A stretch of DNA of 64,000 nucleotides from a gamma proteobacterium NOR5-3 (GTDB lineage Bacteria > Pseudomonadota > Gammaproteobacteria > Pseudomonadales > Halieaceae), in the NCBI GenBank assembly GCA_000158155.1, contig DS999406.1, positions 794,986 through 858,985 on the forward strand, given 5' to 3'. The notes under the pieces were generated by a model, which saw nothing but the letters and a program-made list of their open reading frames with translations, made no database searches and had not been told where the DNA came from. The translations under genes were made by a program, and so were the position numbers. Positions 54,105-63,435 of this stretch are shown in pieces. Position 1 is the stretch's first letter. Each line of letters opens with the position of its first letter.

Positions 54105-54721
54105 ATAAAATCACCGGTCAACTGTTTCGCACAGCAGCGCTGCTCTTTGCTATTACCTGGGCCAGCCTCGCAGCGTCCAGCGAATGGGAGACACAGTTCG
54201 ACGAGGACGGGGTGCGGGTGGATACCCGGGATGTCGCGGGCTCTGACTACAAAGCCTTTCGTGCCCAGACACTGATATCCGCCACCCCCGATGAAGTACT
54301 GGCGAGACTTCAGGATGTCACCAGTTATCCGGATTGGTTTCCCGATACCCTCGAAGCTCGACGACTGGAGTTGGCCGGTGACCGTTGGGCCAACTATGTT
54401 CGAACCGATGCCCCCTGGCCGGTCAAGGATCGCGACGCGATTTACACACAGGAACTTCTGCGCAGCGGAGACAGTATCCGAATTACCGTGGGAGTGGCTC
54501 CGGACACTTTGCCGGAGTTAAAGAATGCGGTGCGTGTGCGTGCCGCGACCGGCCTATGGGTACTGACGCCGACCGACGGCGGTACCGCTTTAAACTGGGA
54601 GTTTCATTTAGAGCCCGGCGGCGCTATCCCCAGTGGTCTGGTCAATGCAAGGGTCATAGAGACACCCCGGCGGGCGTTACGCTCACTCAAAGCGTATTTT
54701 TCGCAGAACACTGAGCAGTGA
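54101..54721 (+). CDS. Secreted START-domain lipid-binding protein
   Basis: A 206-residue protein with an N-terminal signal segment (LFRTAALLFAITWASLA) and a START-like lipid-binding fold: VDTRDVAGSDYKAFRAQTL, LQDVTSYPDWFPDTLEARRL, PWPVKDRDAIYTQEL and WEFHLEPGG. It probably binds a hydrophobic ligand in the periplasm. The ATG overlaps the GST stop (ATGA). Similar proteins are often encoded near GST or fatty-acid genes; no ligand can be assigned. Confidence 0.82.
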   Translation: MNKITGQLFRTAALLFAITWASLAASSEWETQFDEDGVRVDTRDVAGSDYKAFRAQTLISATPDEVLARLQDVTSYPDWFPDTLEARRLELAGDRWANYVRTDAPWPVKDRDAIYTQELLRSGDSIRITVGVAPDTLPELKNAVRVRAATGLWVLTPTDGGTALNWEFHLEPGGAIPSGLVNARVIETPRRALRSLKAYFSQNTEQ

Positions 54722-54800
54722 TGCTTGATTTGCGTGTCACAGTGTTAATCACAGCGAATACACCATTACCGAAGCGGATTCGGAACACGAGAGGTACACA

Positions 54801-55328
54801 ATGATTAGTCTGAGCGTAAACGGCGAGCAAAGGGACCTGGATGTCGATCCACAGATGCCCTTGCTCTGGGCGATTCGGGAGAATCTGGCGATGACCGGCA
54901 CCAAGTTTGGCTGTGGCATCGCCCAGTGTGGGGCCTGCACCGTGCTCCTCAATGGCAAGGCGATTCGCAGTTGCGTGATCTCGGTAGCGACTGCCGAGGG
55001 TGGTGAAGTGACTACCATTGAAGGTTTGGCGGATCTGGTTCCGGGCGACGGCTTGCACCCTCTGCAGGAGGCCTGGATAGAAAAGCAGGTGCCCCAGTGT
55101 GGCTATTGTCAGTCAGGTCAGCTCATGAGTGCCGCGGCCCTTTTAGACAGTAATCCAAACCCCGATGATGCGGCTATTGATGCAGCGATGTCCGGCAACG
55201 TCTGTCGTTGCGGCATGTACTCACGCATTCGAAGCGCCGTGAAGCTTGCAGCCGCGCAAACCGGATCGGTGGTACAGACCTTTGATCCGGCGGTGACCAC
55301 AGATCTGGAGGGCGCTGATCATGGGTAA
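54801..55328 (+). CDS. iorA: 2Fe-2S subunit of a molybdenum hydroxylase (IorA type)
   Basis: The 175-residue protein binds two [2Fe-2S] clusters. The N-terminal plant-type cluster motif is [17 protein letters not shown] with a CVIS downstream; the C-terminal helical cluster is [12 protein letters not shown] and [11 protein letters not shown]. It has no signal peptide and is probably carried across the membrane with the molybdopterin subunit. Isoquinoline 1-oxidoreductase is the family name, but substrates vary. Translation is coupled to the next gene by an eight-base overlap. Confidence 0.88.
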   Translation: MISLSVNGEQRDLDVDPQMPLLWAIRENLAMTGTKFGCGIAQCGACTVLLNGKAIRSCVISVATAEGGEVTTIEGLADLVPGDGLHPLQEAWIEKQVPQCGYCQSGQLMSAAALLDSNPNPDDAAIDAAMSGNVCRCGMYSRIRSAVKLAAAQTGSVVQTFDPAVTTDLEGADHG

Positions 55329-57531
55329 GTGGACGAGACGTGCATTCATTACCACCGGCGTGTTGGCCGGTGGTGCACTGGCCGTAGGCGTTGCTATTCG
55401 CCCGGGTCATCGGGCGCCAAAGGTTGCCGGGCAAGTCACGGAAAATGGCGAAGTGCTGGTGAGCACCTGGGTCAAGATTGACCCATCCAACAAAGTCACC
55501 CTCATCGCGGCGCATAGTGAAATGGGGCAGGGCGCCCATACCGCACTCACCCAGATGCTCGCCGACGAACTGGATGCAAGCTGGGAAGACATGAGGTACA
55601 TGGAAGCGCCGGCGATCGATGAGTACGCCAACTGGGCGCTGGGTAAGGGCTTCCTTTTAGGCGATGCGGATATCCCTGCGGCCTTGGTGCCTACCGTTGA
55701 CGGTGCCATGTTGCAGATCGCCAAGGCCATGAAAATGCAGATCACCGGCGGCAGCACGTCCATCCGCGCTACCGGTGTTTATGGTGTCCGCGTTGCCGGA
55801 GCGGCGGCCCGGGAGTTATTACTTCAGGCAGCGAGTGACGCCTGGGGTGTCCCCCTGTCGCAGCTCGATGCAAAAGACACGCATATCATCGACCGCAATA
55901 GCGGTAAGCGCGCTCCTTTTGCCGAATTCGCGTTGGCAGCTTCTCAGACGGCACCCTCGGCGACGCCTACGTTAAAGACGCCGGATCAATTCCGGATTAT
56001 GGGTAAGAGCAGGCCTCGACTGGATATACCCGCAAAAGTAGATGGCAGTGCCGTCTTCGGTATCGACGCCCAGGTAGAAGGCATGAAGTACGCGGCGATT
56101 CTTGCTGCGCCGGTGTTTGGTGCCCAGTTGCTAAGTGTCGACAGCACCGAGGCGCAGGCTATGCCCGGTGTGGCGCAGATCGTGTCGCTTGATGATGCTG
56201 TTGCCGTGGTGGCGGACGGTTACTGGCATGCCAGCCAGGCCCTCAAGACGCTCAAGCCGCAGTGGTCTCAAACTGACAATGACGCAACTAGCAGCGAGTC
56301 CCTGTTCAAGCAGTTTGATCAAAGTCTGGCTGAAGCCTTCGATGGCGGTAGCAGTAAGGCCGATGTGGATGAGGGCGACCTCCCAGCGGCTTTTGCCAGT
56401 GCTGCTGCAGCTCTGGATGCTACCTATCGCGTGCCTTTTTTGGCGCATGCCTGCATGGAGCCCATGAACGCCACTGCTTTGGTCACCGACGAAAGTTGTC
56501 AGGTTTGGATTGGGACGCAGAACCCTCTGGGTTTTCGGTATGAAGTTGCCGATGCCATGGACATGGATGTCGAGCAGGTCCAGATACACCAGCATTACAT
56601 GGGCGGCGGTTTTGGTCGTCGCTCCATATCGGACTCTGCGATACAGGCGGCGAAAATCGCCCGAGCTGTGGGGGAGCCCGTGAAGTTGATCTGGTCCCGG
56701 GAAGAGGATGTTCGTCACGATCATTATCGTCCTGCGGTGGCTTCGCGCTTTCGCGTTGCACTGGATGATCAGGGGCAGATTGCAGCCTGGGAGAATGTGT
56801 ACCACGAGAAACATGAGCCGGCAGAAGCTCCGACGATTCCCTACATGGTGGGTGCTCAAAAAATTCATGCTGTGGACAGTCCCACGCACGTCCCTTTTGG
56901 TGCCTGGCGCAGTGTTGATCACTCCCAACACGGCTTTTTTACCGAGGCTTTTTTTGATGAGGTTGCCATAGCTGCAGGCAAGGACCCCTACGAATATCGT
57001 ATGTCTTTGCTCGAGGGCAAGCCCCGACATCAAAAGGTACTACGCACCGCCGCCGAACGCGCCGGCTGGGGAGAAGAATTGCCCCCCGGCAAAGGTCGAG
57101 GTATCTCTTTGCAGGAGTCTTTCGGATCGTTAGTCGCTCAGGTTGTGGATGTGACCGTGCGCGATGGCAAGGTGAGTGTGGATCGGGTAGTGCTTGCCGT
57201 AGATGCAGGCTTTGCGGTGTCTCCTGATGGGCTGACGGCGCAGATGGAGTCGGGTGTGAACTACGGCCTCACGGCTGCGCTATACGGCGAGATCACGATT
57301 GCCGATGGTGCGGTGCAGCAGGGTAACTTCCATGACTACCTCATGGTTCGCATGGCAGATTCACCGGAGATTGAGACGCATATTATTAACAGTGGTGAAG
57401 CCTGGGGCGGCGCGGGGGAACCCGGCACGCCGGGAATAGCACCGGCGTTGGTCAATGCGGTGTTTGATGCCACCGGTTTGCGGGTACGGGAGCTGCCGCT
57501 GTCAAAGCATGACTTTAGTGATTTTAGTTAG
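55321..57531 (+). CDS. iorB: Molybdopterin subunit of an IorB-type aldehyde/N-heterocycle oxidoreductase
   Basis: The 736-residue catalytic subunit has a twin-arginine signal ([19 protein letters not shown]). Xanthine-oxidase-family features are [49 protein letters not shown] and [15 protein letters not shown] with the likely glutamate base (GxAGEPG). It hydroxylates an aldehyde or N-heterocycle with water-derived oxygen. The FAD subunit found in xanthine dehydrogenase is absent, so electrons probably pass to a cytochrome. Its last eight bases overlap the convergent GGDEF-EAL gene. Confidence 0.88.
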   Translation: MGKWTRRAFITTGVLAGGALAVGVAIRPGHRAPKVAGQVTENGEVLVSTWVKIDPSNKVTLIAAHSEMGQGAHTALTQMLADELDASWEDMRYMEAPAIDEYANWALGKGFLLGDADIPAALVPTVDGAMLQIAKAMKMQITGGSTSIRATGVYGVRVAGAAARELLLQAASDAWGVPLSQLDAKDTHIIDRNSGKRAPFAEFALAASQTAPSATPTLKTPDQFRIMGKSRPRLDIPAKVDGSAVFGIDAQVEGMKYAAILAAPVFGAQLLSVDSTEAQAMPGVAQIVSLDDAVAVVADGYWHASQALKTLKPQWSQTDNDATSSESLFKQFDQSLAEAFDGGSSKADVDEGDLPAAFASAAAALDATYRVPFLAHACMEPMNATALVTDESCQVWIGTQNPLGFRYEVADAMDMDVEQVQIHQHYMGGGFGRRSISDSAIQAAKIARAVGEPVKLIWSREEDVRHDHYRPAVASRFRVALDDQGQIAAWENVYHEKHEPAEAPTIPYMVGAQKIHAVDSPTHVPFGAWRSVDHSQHGFFTEAFFDEVAIAAGKDPYEYRMSLLEGKPRHQKVLRTAAERAGWGEELPPGKGRGISLQESFGSLVAQVVDVTVRDGKVSVDRVVLAVDAGFAVSPDGLTAQMESGVNYGLTAALYGEITIADGAVQQGNFHDYLMVRMADSPEIETHIINSGEAWGGAGEPGTPGIAPALVNAVFDATGLRVRELPLSKHDFSDFS

Positions 57532-60007
57532 CGCCCAGTTGCCCAAAGTTTGATTCGCCGGGTGCGTCTGCCGGGTCCGAATTTGCTGCAGCCATGAGTT
57601 GAAGCCAGATGTTGGTTGCCTGCCAATCATTTATCCAGTGGCTGAGTTCCTGCCTGCGCATGGGGCGCGCGATGCCAAAGCCCTGGCCGTAGATGCAGTT
57701 GATACCGATGAGGGCCTTGGCATGAGCCACGCTGCTCACGCCTTCTGCGACCACACGCCGGTTAAGGCCACGACAGAGACTTACGATAGAGGACACGATG
57801 GCGAAGTCTTCTTCGCTCTCGAGCATGTCACGAACAAAGCTGGTGTCGATTTTCACCGTGCTCACAGGTAAGCGACGCAGGTGAGTTAGCGAAGAAAACC
57901 CGGTCCCGAAGTCGTCCAGGGAGAAGCTGATGCCGAGCGCATTGGCGCTACTGATTATTCCGGCTACGGCACTGAGGTCATCAAGGGCGCTGGTCTCAAG
58001 AATCTCGATTTCCAGGAGTTGCGGCCCCATAGAGCCTACGGCCTGCATTTTTGAAGCAATCGACTCAACAAAATCAGTCTGACGTAAATGAACGCCGGCA
58101 ATGTTCACACTGATGGGTAACGATATGTTTGACTGGAGCCCTGATTCGATTTGTTTTACAGCCTGGTCAAGCACCCAGTCACCAAACTCGAGCTGCAAGT
58201 TTTCGCGATCGATCAGGGGAAGGAACTCTGCGGGCTGCAGTAGTCCCCGTTGCGGATGATTCCAGCGTGCCAGAGCCTCAAAGCCTACCAACTCGCCGGA
58301 AATCAGGTTGATCTTGGGTTGATACAAAAGTTCAAACTCACCGCTGTCCAGCGCGGCCTCTACGTTGTCACGACTCGCTGATACTCGAAGCAGACCGCGA
58401 TCAAAAACATGTAGACGGCGTTTCCCCTGTTGCTTGGCTTCGTACATTGCCTGATCTGCGCAGCGAATTAGCCTGCCCGCATCCTCGCCATCCAGAGGGT
58501 AGCGCGCGATGCCGATGCTTGCAGAGCCTGTAAGTTGGCGATCATTGACCATGACGGGAAGTGTCGCGGCCTCCAGCAGGCGTTGCGTCACCGGCTCCAG
58601 GTCATCCAGCCTTTCAAGATCGGTAATAAGTGCAATGAACTCGTCACCGCCAATCCGGGCAAGCGTGTCCGTATCCCGTAAGGCAAGCTGCATGTTGTTG
58701 GCGATGCCAATGAGGTAGTCGTCTCCGGCGGTGTGTCCATAGGAGTCGTTGATATGCTTGAAACTATCAATATCGATGTAAGCGAGAGCCAGGTGATTTC
58801 CCCGGCGTTCACAATTGGCGAGCGACTGCTCCAGCCGGTCTTCGAACAATTGGCGGTTGACCAGTCCGGTAAGCGTATCGAAATTAGCGATACTCTCGAG
58901 CTCTTGTTCGTGATGTTTTAATCGGGTGATGTCGGAGTACAGGCACACAAAGTGATGCGCCTGCTCTTGCTCGTTCAATACCGCGTTGATGCGGCACAGC
59001 TCGACATGTTTTGTGCCATCGGCATGGATGCTCTCGACTTCGCCTTCGTAAGATCCACTTTGTAGTACCGTGTTCCAAAGCGCTTCAAACTGGGCACTGC
59101 TGTCCAGTCGATGCTTCACAGCTTGCAGGGACTGCCCTTGAACATCCGATTTTTTGAGGGCGGTGGACGTCTCAAAGCTGCGGTTAACGTCAATTATTGT
59201 CTGCGCAGCGTCAAGAATCACGATGCTCTCGGCGGCGTGTTCAAAGACACTGGCCGAGAGCGACTGACGTTGTAAATACTGAATCTCAGTGCTTATGTCC
59301 CGAGCGACGCCATAAAGACCGATGAGTGCTCCGCGTTCATCGAGAATCGGATATTTTCGATTATCGACCCAGCCTTGTTTCCCGTCGCGATGGCGATACG
59401 CTTGCACTTCCTTGGCCATGAGCAGGCTGTCGTACACCGTCGATTCGAGAGAGTAGTAATCGTCTGCAAGGTCCTCGGGAAACACCTCGTAGTCGCTCTT
59501 GGATGTAAATTCGGACCAATGATCGATGCCGGCACATAGACCGGCCATGCTTTGGCTGCCTGCGAGGAGGATATGGTGAGTATCCTTAAAATAAATGTAG
59601 TCGTCCGTCGACTCCATAATGATGCCGATCATAGCCAATATGTCATCTTGCAGTGTAGGCAACATCTCTCGCGGATCTTGAAGCTGCAACCTCAGGCACG
59701 CGGGATGTTTTACGGCATCTGATGTGTTGTTGGAGTTGAGCGTAGCGACAATAACCCTGTATCTACCCGTTTCGTCACGCACGCGTATGTTTTGATACAT
59801 CCTTTCACTGACGGGGGACGTTTGCTTTATAAAGCGCAGCAGTGGTTCCCCGTCCGCAGGGTGGAGGGCGCTTTGCAAAGCCCCCGGGTTGGCTCGCAGA
59901 GTTTCCCCGGACAGACCGACGACATCATAGTTGTTGTTTAAAACATCAATAATCTGCAACTTGTGGTCGACAATCAGTTGCAGTGTGGGTGCTATCTGCT
60001 CTGTCAT
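57524..60007 (-). CDS. PAS-GGDEF-EAL c-di-GMP turnover protein
   Basis: The 827-residue cytosolic protein has PAS/PAC modules (roughly 1-100, 120-240 and 250-365), a GGDEF domain (about 380-540) with intact ARIGGDEFIALI, and an EAL domain (about 555-800) with FEALARWNHP, DDFGTGFSSL and EGVSSVAHA. Both the synthase and phosphodiesterase signatures look complete, so net activity is uncertain. The PAS YRHRDGKQGWVDNRKYPI part suggests a ligand or redox sensor. It lies 4 bases downstream of the SIMPL gene in the same operon. Confidence 0.9.
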   Translation of the reverse strand: MTEQIAPTLQLIVDHKLQIIDVLNNNYDVVGLSGETLRANPGALQSALHPADGEPLLRFIKQTSPVSERMYQNIRVRDETGRYRVIVATLNSNNTSDAVKHPACLRLQLQDPREMLPTLQDDILAMIGIIMESTDDYIYFKDTHHILLAGSQSMAGLCAGIDHWSEFTSKSDYEVFPEDLADDYYSLESTVYDSLLMAKEVQAYRHRDGKQGWVDNRKYPILDERGALIGLYGVARDISTEIQYLQRQSLSASVFEHAAESIVILDAAQTIIDVNRSFETSTALKKSDVQGQSLQAVKHRLDSSAQFEALWNTVLQSGSYEGEVESIHADGTKHVELCRINAVLNEQEQAHHFVCLYSDITRLKHHEQELESIANFDTLTGLVNRQLFEDRLEQSLANCERRGNHLALAYIDIDSFKHINDSYGHTAGDDYLIGIANNMQLALRDTDTLARIGGDEFIALITDLERLDDLEPVTQRLLEAATLPVMVNDRQLTGSASIGIARYPLDGEDAGRLIRCADQAMYEAKQQGKRRLHVFDRGLLRVSASRDNVEAALDSGEFELLYQPKINLISGELVGFEALARWNHPQRGLLQPAEFLPLIDRENLQLEFGDWVLDQAVKQIESGLQSNISLPISVNIAGVHLRQTDFVESIASKMQAVGSMGPQLLEIEILETSALDDLSAVAGIISSANALGISFSLDDFGTGFSSLTHLRRLPVSTVKIDTSFVRDMLESEEDFAIVSSIVSLCRGLNRRVVAEGVSSVAHAKALIGINCIYGQGFGIARPMRRQELSHWINDWQATNIWLQLMAAANSDPADAPGESNFGQLGAN

Positions 60008-60705
60008 TGAAGGTAATACTCAAAGGTGCTCACAACGCGCAGGCGCTTCTCCCGACTGGAGGCGCTGTCATAGGGGTTACCACCGGTACCGCTGATTTGA
60101 ATAATGCCCTGGTTGGCACTTTTCAGGCCGCCAAGGCTGGCGCCGGATTCGCTGGCAAACTTGATAGCCTGAGCGCGGGCGTTTTCGGTAGCGGCTTTTA
60201 GCAGCGGCGCTTTGGCATCGTTGAATGCCCGCAGGGCATAGCTTGGTCCCGTACCCAAATCCAGCTGCACGCCTGCGGCGATGAGAGGGTCTGTGGCCAG
60301 TGCCGCGGCCGACACAGCAGCAACCCGCTCACTGTTAACAATGACGAGCGCAGATCCGCTATAGCGCGTGGGGCTGTTTGATGATGCGTACTCGCGGGAG
60401 TAGGCATCGGTAACAACCAGAGGACGTATCTCCATTTCGGAGCTGGTAAATCCCAAACCGTGAAGAAACTCCACCAGTTTGTCCCGGTCAGCTGCCAGAG
60501 ACTTTTGTACCGATAGAAAGCTGTCCCCGGCGCGGCGCACCGTGAGGGGCCAGGTGACGTAGTCACTGTCCACGCTTTGCTCAGCTAAACCCTTGATGAC
60601 GATGCTTCGATCCGCCATGCGAAAGCGCTCAAGCCCGTTGCCGATAAAAGCGCCCCCGGTGACCAACCCTAAGGCGATGATGATTGCCAGGAAAGTGTTG
60701 TGCAT
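60004..60705 (-). CDS. SIMPL-domain (DUF541) envelope protein
   Basis: A 233-residue protein with one N-terminal helix (LAIIIALGLVTGGAFIGNGL) and a SIMPL/DUF541 domain: SIVIKGLAEQSVDSDYVTWPLTVR, SEMEIRPLVVTDAYSREY and QAIKFASESGASLG. The family is related to oxidative-stress-linked periplasmic proteins, with no clear enzyme activity. Its stop overlaps the PAS-GGDEF-EAL start by four bases, which suggests co-translation. Confidence 0.82.
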   Translation of the reverse strand: MHNTFLAIIIALGLVTGGAFIGNGLERFRMADRSIVIKGLAEQSVDSDYVTWPLTVRRAGDSFLSVQKSLAADRDKLVEFLHGLGFTSSEMEIRPLVVTDAYSREYASSNSPTRYSGSALVIVNSERVAAVSAAALATDPLIAAGVQLDLGTGPSYALRAFNDAKAPLLKAATENARAQAIKFASESGASLGGLKSANQGIIQISGTGGNPYDSASSREKRLRVVSTFEYYLQ

Positions 60706-60717
60706 AGCGAGCGACCT

Positions 60718-60882
60718 CTAGTTGATCTGGTATCCCGGGGTTGGACGCGAAAGTGCGATTTCTTCGTCTGTCATCGTTTCTGCAACACCGTCTCTGTTGA
60801 GATGAATACAGGGTGTGTCGCCTACTGTATCCACAATACTGTCATACAGACGGCCACGCCCTTGAGTCGCTCTTATCGTCAT
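60718..60882 (-). pseudogene. cysK: Miniature cysteine synthase: CysK ends with the core deleted
   Basis: A 54-codon frame with GGGAGAG eight bases before the ATG at 60882. Residues 1-30 (TIRATQGRGRLYDSIVDTVG, then DTPCIHLNR) match the start of long CysK-type cysteine synthases. The remaining part (VAETMTDEEIALSRPTPGYQ) looks like the same subfamily's C-terminus, as I remember it. About 290 central codons, with the PLP lysine, are missing but the frame is kept. It cannot be a working synthase. A shorter upstream ATG (60942) only adds a basic leader. Confidence 0.62.
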
Positions 60883-61007
60883 CGAGAATCTCTCCCTGAG
60901 GCTGTAAGCTTTGTTTCGCCGCGAATCATCTTGCGGGTGCATGGCGTTGCGACTGAAAACTTAAAGCGAAGTCGTTATCCTGAAGCTTACAACAAAGAGA
61001 AAAAATA

Positions 61008-62270
61008 TTGCCTGAAAATCACCGTCAATGCCCCGGGACATGGTTTTCGCTGGTGTCACTGCTCGTATTTATGGCACTCCCCGCGCAGGCTCACTTGCCC
61101 GAGTATTTTGGTCGTAAGTATGTGCTCGTCGCCGCTGAGCCTTCGCACACTGCAATCGCCTGTAAGGGTGATCGTCAGGCGATGCGTGCAGAAGCGAGTC
61201 GCTTGCAGGAAGAGCTTGAAAACGCAGTGCTGAATTCAGGTGCCTACAACCCGGGTCTGGCGGACCCGATGGGCGAGCTGGGCAAGCTGTATTCTGCGCT
61301 TTGCAACCACCCCGCGTCGTTGGATGCTTATCGTAAAGCCCTGCAGATTGTCAGGGTCAACGACGGTCTTATGACTCCTGCTCAAATCCCTTACTTAAAA
61401 GCTCTGGCGGATAGCTACCAGGCCATCGGAGATTTTGAGTCGGCGCAGCAAAGCCTGCGCTCGGTGTTTCGTATTCACGACATGGGGCAGGGCGAGCTGA
61501 GTGAGGCTGCGCTAACAGACAGTCTGGCGTATTTCGCCAGGGCGCGGGCTATTTTTATCGATCCCCGCTCTCGCGGTGAAATGAATCTCTTCTTTGAAGC
61601 CTTTAAGGATAATGAGCATATGCTCGAGGCCCAGTTGGAGCGAGAGGATCTCAACTACGCCGCGCGGGAGTCTCTTGCTCTGAGTCATCTGCGTAATCTC
61701 TATTTGCTGCTGGGAACTGATTTTGTGCTGATGTCGGGAATCTCCGGGGATGCCACGAGCCCAGCGGTAGACTTCATGCAGCGCAGTCAGATGTTGACCT
61801 ATGGCAAAGGCCGAAAACTACTCGAGGATCTTTTGGAGTCTGCGGTTTCTCAGCCGGACGCGATACGCGCTATGTTGTATTTTCGCCTGGGGAACTGGCA
61901 GCAGTGGAATGCCAAATGGGGTCAGGCTTGTGATAGTTATGCAATGGCCTGGGAGCTATCCGCGGGCGAGGACGGTGTAGCGCTGCGAGAGCAGATGTCC
62001 CTACCTGCCGAGCTGCCTGAGGACCCGGAATTATGGCGGTCCCTGCTCGATCCCGAGATCGCCGTGAAGGCCGTGATTGCCGCAGACTTTCGCGTGTCAG
62101 CACGCGGTGATATTTCGCGAGTTGATGCGACTGTGGAGGAAGACGGAAGTAGCGGGCTTGCTGCGCGTGTGGGGCGGTGGCTTCGAGATTCCCATTCGCG
62201 CCCCGCGATCATCGACGGCGCCTGCGTTGAGGGCGAGCTTACCCGGCGGCGTTATCGTTTGTTGGACTAG
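61008..62270 (+). CDS. Secreted TPR-like protein
   Basis: A 420-residue exported protein. The start is probably TTG at 61008, with AGAG upstream and no ATG before the signal sequence (FSLVSLLVFMALPAQA). The middle has helical repeats resembling TPRs (PMGELGKLYSALCNHPASLD, YLKALADSYQAIGDFESAQQ) and a C-terminal part (EIAVKAVIAADFRVSARGDI) like a TonB/energy-transduction C-terminal strand. Function unknown. Its stop overlaps the convergent GAF gene by four bases. Confidence 0.68.
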   Translation: MPENHRQCPGTWFSLVSLLVFMALPAQAHLPEYFGRKYVLVAAEPSHTAIACKGDRQAMRAEASRLQEELENAVLNSGAYNPGLADPMGELGKLYSALCNHPASLDAYRKALQIVRVNDGLMTPAQIPYLKALADSYQAIGDFESAQQSLRSVFRIHDMGQGELSEAALTDSLAYFARARAIFIDPRSRGEMNLFFEAFKDNEHMLEAQLEREDLNYAARESLALSHLRNLYLLLGTDFVLMSGISGDATSPAVDFMQRSQMLTYGKGRKLLEDLLESAVSQPDAIRAMLYFRLGNWQQWNAKWGQACDSYAMAWELSAGEDGVALREQMSLPAELPEDPELWRSLLDPEIAVKAVIAADFRVSARGDISRVDATVEEDGSSGLAARVGRWLRDSHSRPAIIDGACVEGELTRRRYRLLD

Positions 62271-63232
62271 GTAAGCGCCACGGTCTGATTGCCGCCGGCT
62301 GCCACTGCACTTTGCAGTGCCGCGTCGCTACGCCGCAGCCATGTGTCGAAATCTTCGTCCTTTTGGTAGTGGGTCATCCCAAAGCTCAGTCCCGGTGCTG
62401 ATATTTTGGGGGCGCCCAGAGAAGCCCGTCGAACATTTCTGCGGATGCGTTCGGCGATCGCAGTGGCTACAAATTCATTGGCATCGCTGATAAGAATGGC
62501 GAAGCGATGCTCGTCCAGACGCGCCAGTGTGTCGGACTGACGAATACAGCTTTTTGCGCGCTCAGTAATAGATCGAAGTAGCGTGTCCCGTTGGCCGTGC
62601 GCTGTGTGCCTGAAAAGTGCGATTGCGTCATCCAGCGTCCACACAAGTAGCCATAGCTCGCTAGCGTGGCGCTGCTGATGCTTCATCTGCTGATTCGCTA
62701 TCTCGGCGAGTAATAGTCGATTAGGAATGCCGGTGAGGGCATCATGAGTGCTGTCGTAGTGTTGACGTTGGGCGTTATAAAGTAAGGCCAGCTGAGCATT
62801 CATGCCCAGGGCTACGCACTCCATAAGTCGCTGTCCTGACTGCAGCTGGTGGTTGGAGAACGGGGTTTTTTTCAGCACGGCGAGCGTGCCGAAGGCCTCG
62901 TCATCGGGCCAGAGTAAAGGCGCTCCGCAATAGGCCCGGTAACCTGCCCGGCGCTCATTGCAGCCATCCCAGCTCGCATCTGCGTCCGCGTCCTGTACCG
63001 TGACCATTACCCGCCTGTTGAGTACTTCCTCGCAGTAATGATTGTTGTCGCGATGATCCCGGTGGCCTACGCCGAGCAAATTGTCAGTGGGGGGCGCCGC
63101 AGCGACAATCTCCATACTCGTAGGGTAGGCGACGCGAAGAAGGCTGTGGTCGCACGCTGTGTTTTCCCGCAGCACCTCGACGGCGTTTTGCCAGTTTTGC
63201 AGACACAGAGAATCAGGTCTTGGATAGAGCAT
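62267..63232 (-). CDS. GAF protein with degenerate GGDEF domain
   Basis: A 321-residue cytosolic protein. A GAF domain (about residues 1-150, with YRAYCGAPLLWPDDEAFGTL) is followed by a diguanylate-cyclase-like domain (DALTGIPNRLLLAEIANQ). At the signature position the sequence reads ARLDEHRFAIL, so the GG(D/E)EF residues are LDEHR. Cyclase activity is unlikely; it may act as a c-di-GMP or nucleotide sensor. It is near the intact GGDEF-EAL gene. ATG at 63232. Confidence 0.8.
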   Translation of the reverse strand: MLYPRPDSLCLQNWQNAVEVLRENTACDHSLLRVAYPTSMEIVAAAPPTDNLLGVGHRDHRDNNHYCEEVLNRRVMVTVQDADADASWDGCNERRAGYRAYCGAPLLWPDDEAFGTLAVLKKTPFSNHQLQSGQRLMECVALGMNAQLALLYNAQRQHYDSTHDALTGIPNRLLLAEIANQQMKHQQRHASELWLLVWTLDDAIALFRHTAHGQRDTLLRSITERAKSCIRQSDTLARLDEHRFAILISDANEFVATAIAERIRRNVRRASLGAPKISAPGLSFGMTHYQKDEDFDTWLRRSDAALQSAVAAGGNQTVALT

Positions 63233-63435
63233 TGGCGGATCTCCATGCTAAGCGTCGGAGCGTACTAATTCAGCTTAGTGCATTTGCCGCCTTACGGCGA
63301 TAATCTTGCCCTGCACGTGGGTCAGTATGGAGTTAGCGCGAGGTGGTTAAATCTCCGAGGGAAAATGGGCAACCCGGGCTATACGGGCGCCCTCGGAATT
63401 TCCGGTTTACGATGCGCAGTAATAAAGGAGTTTAC

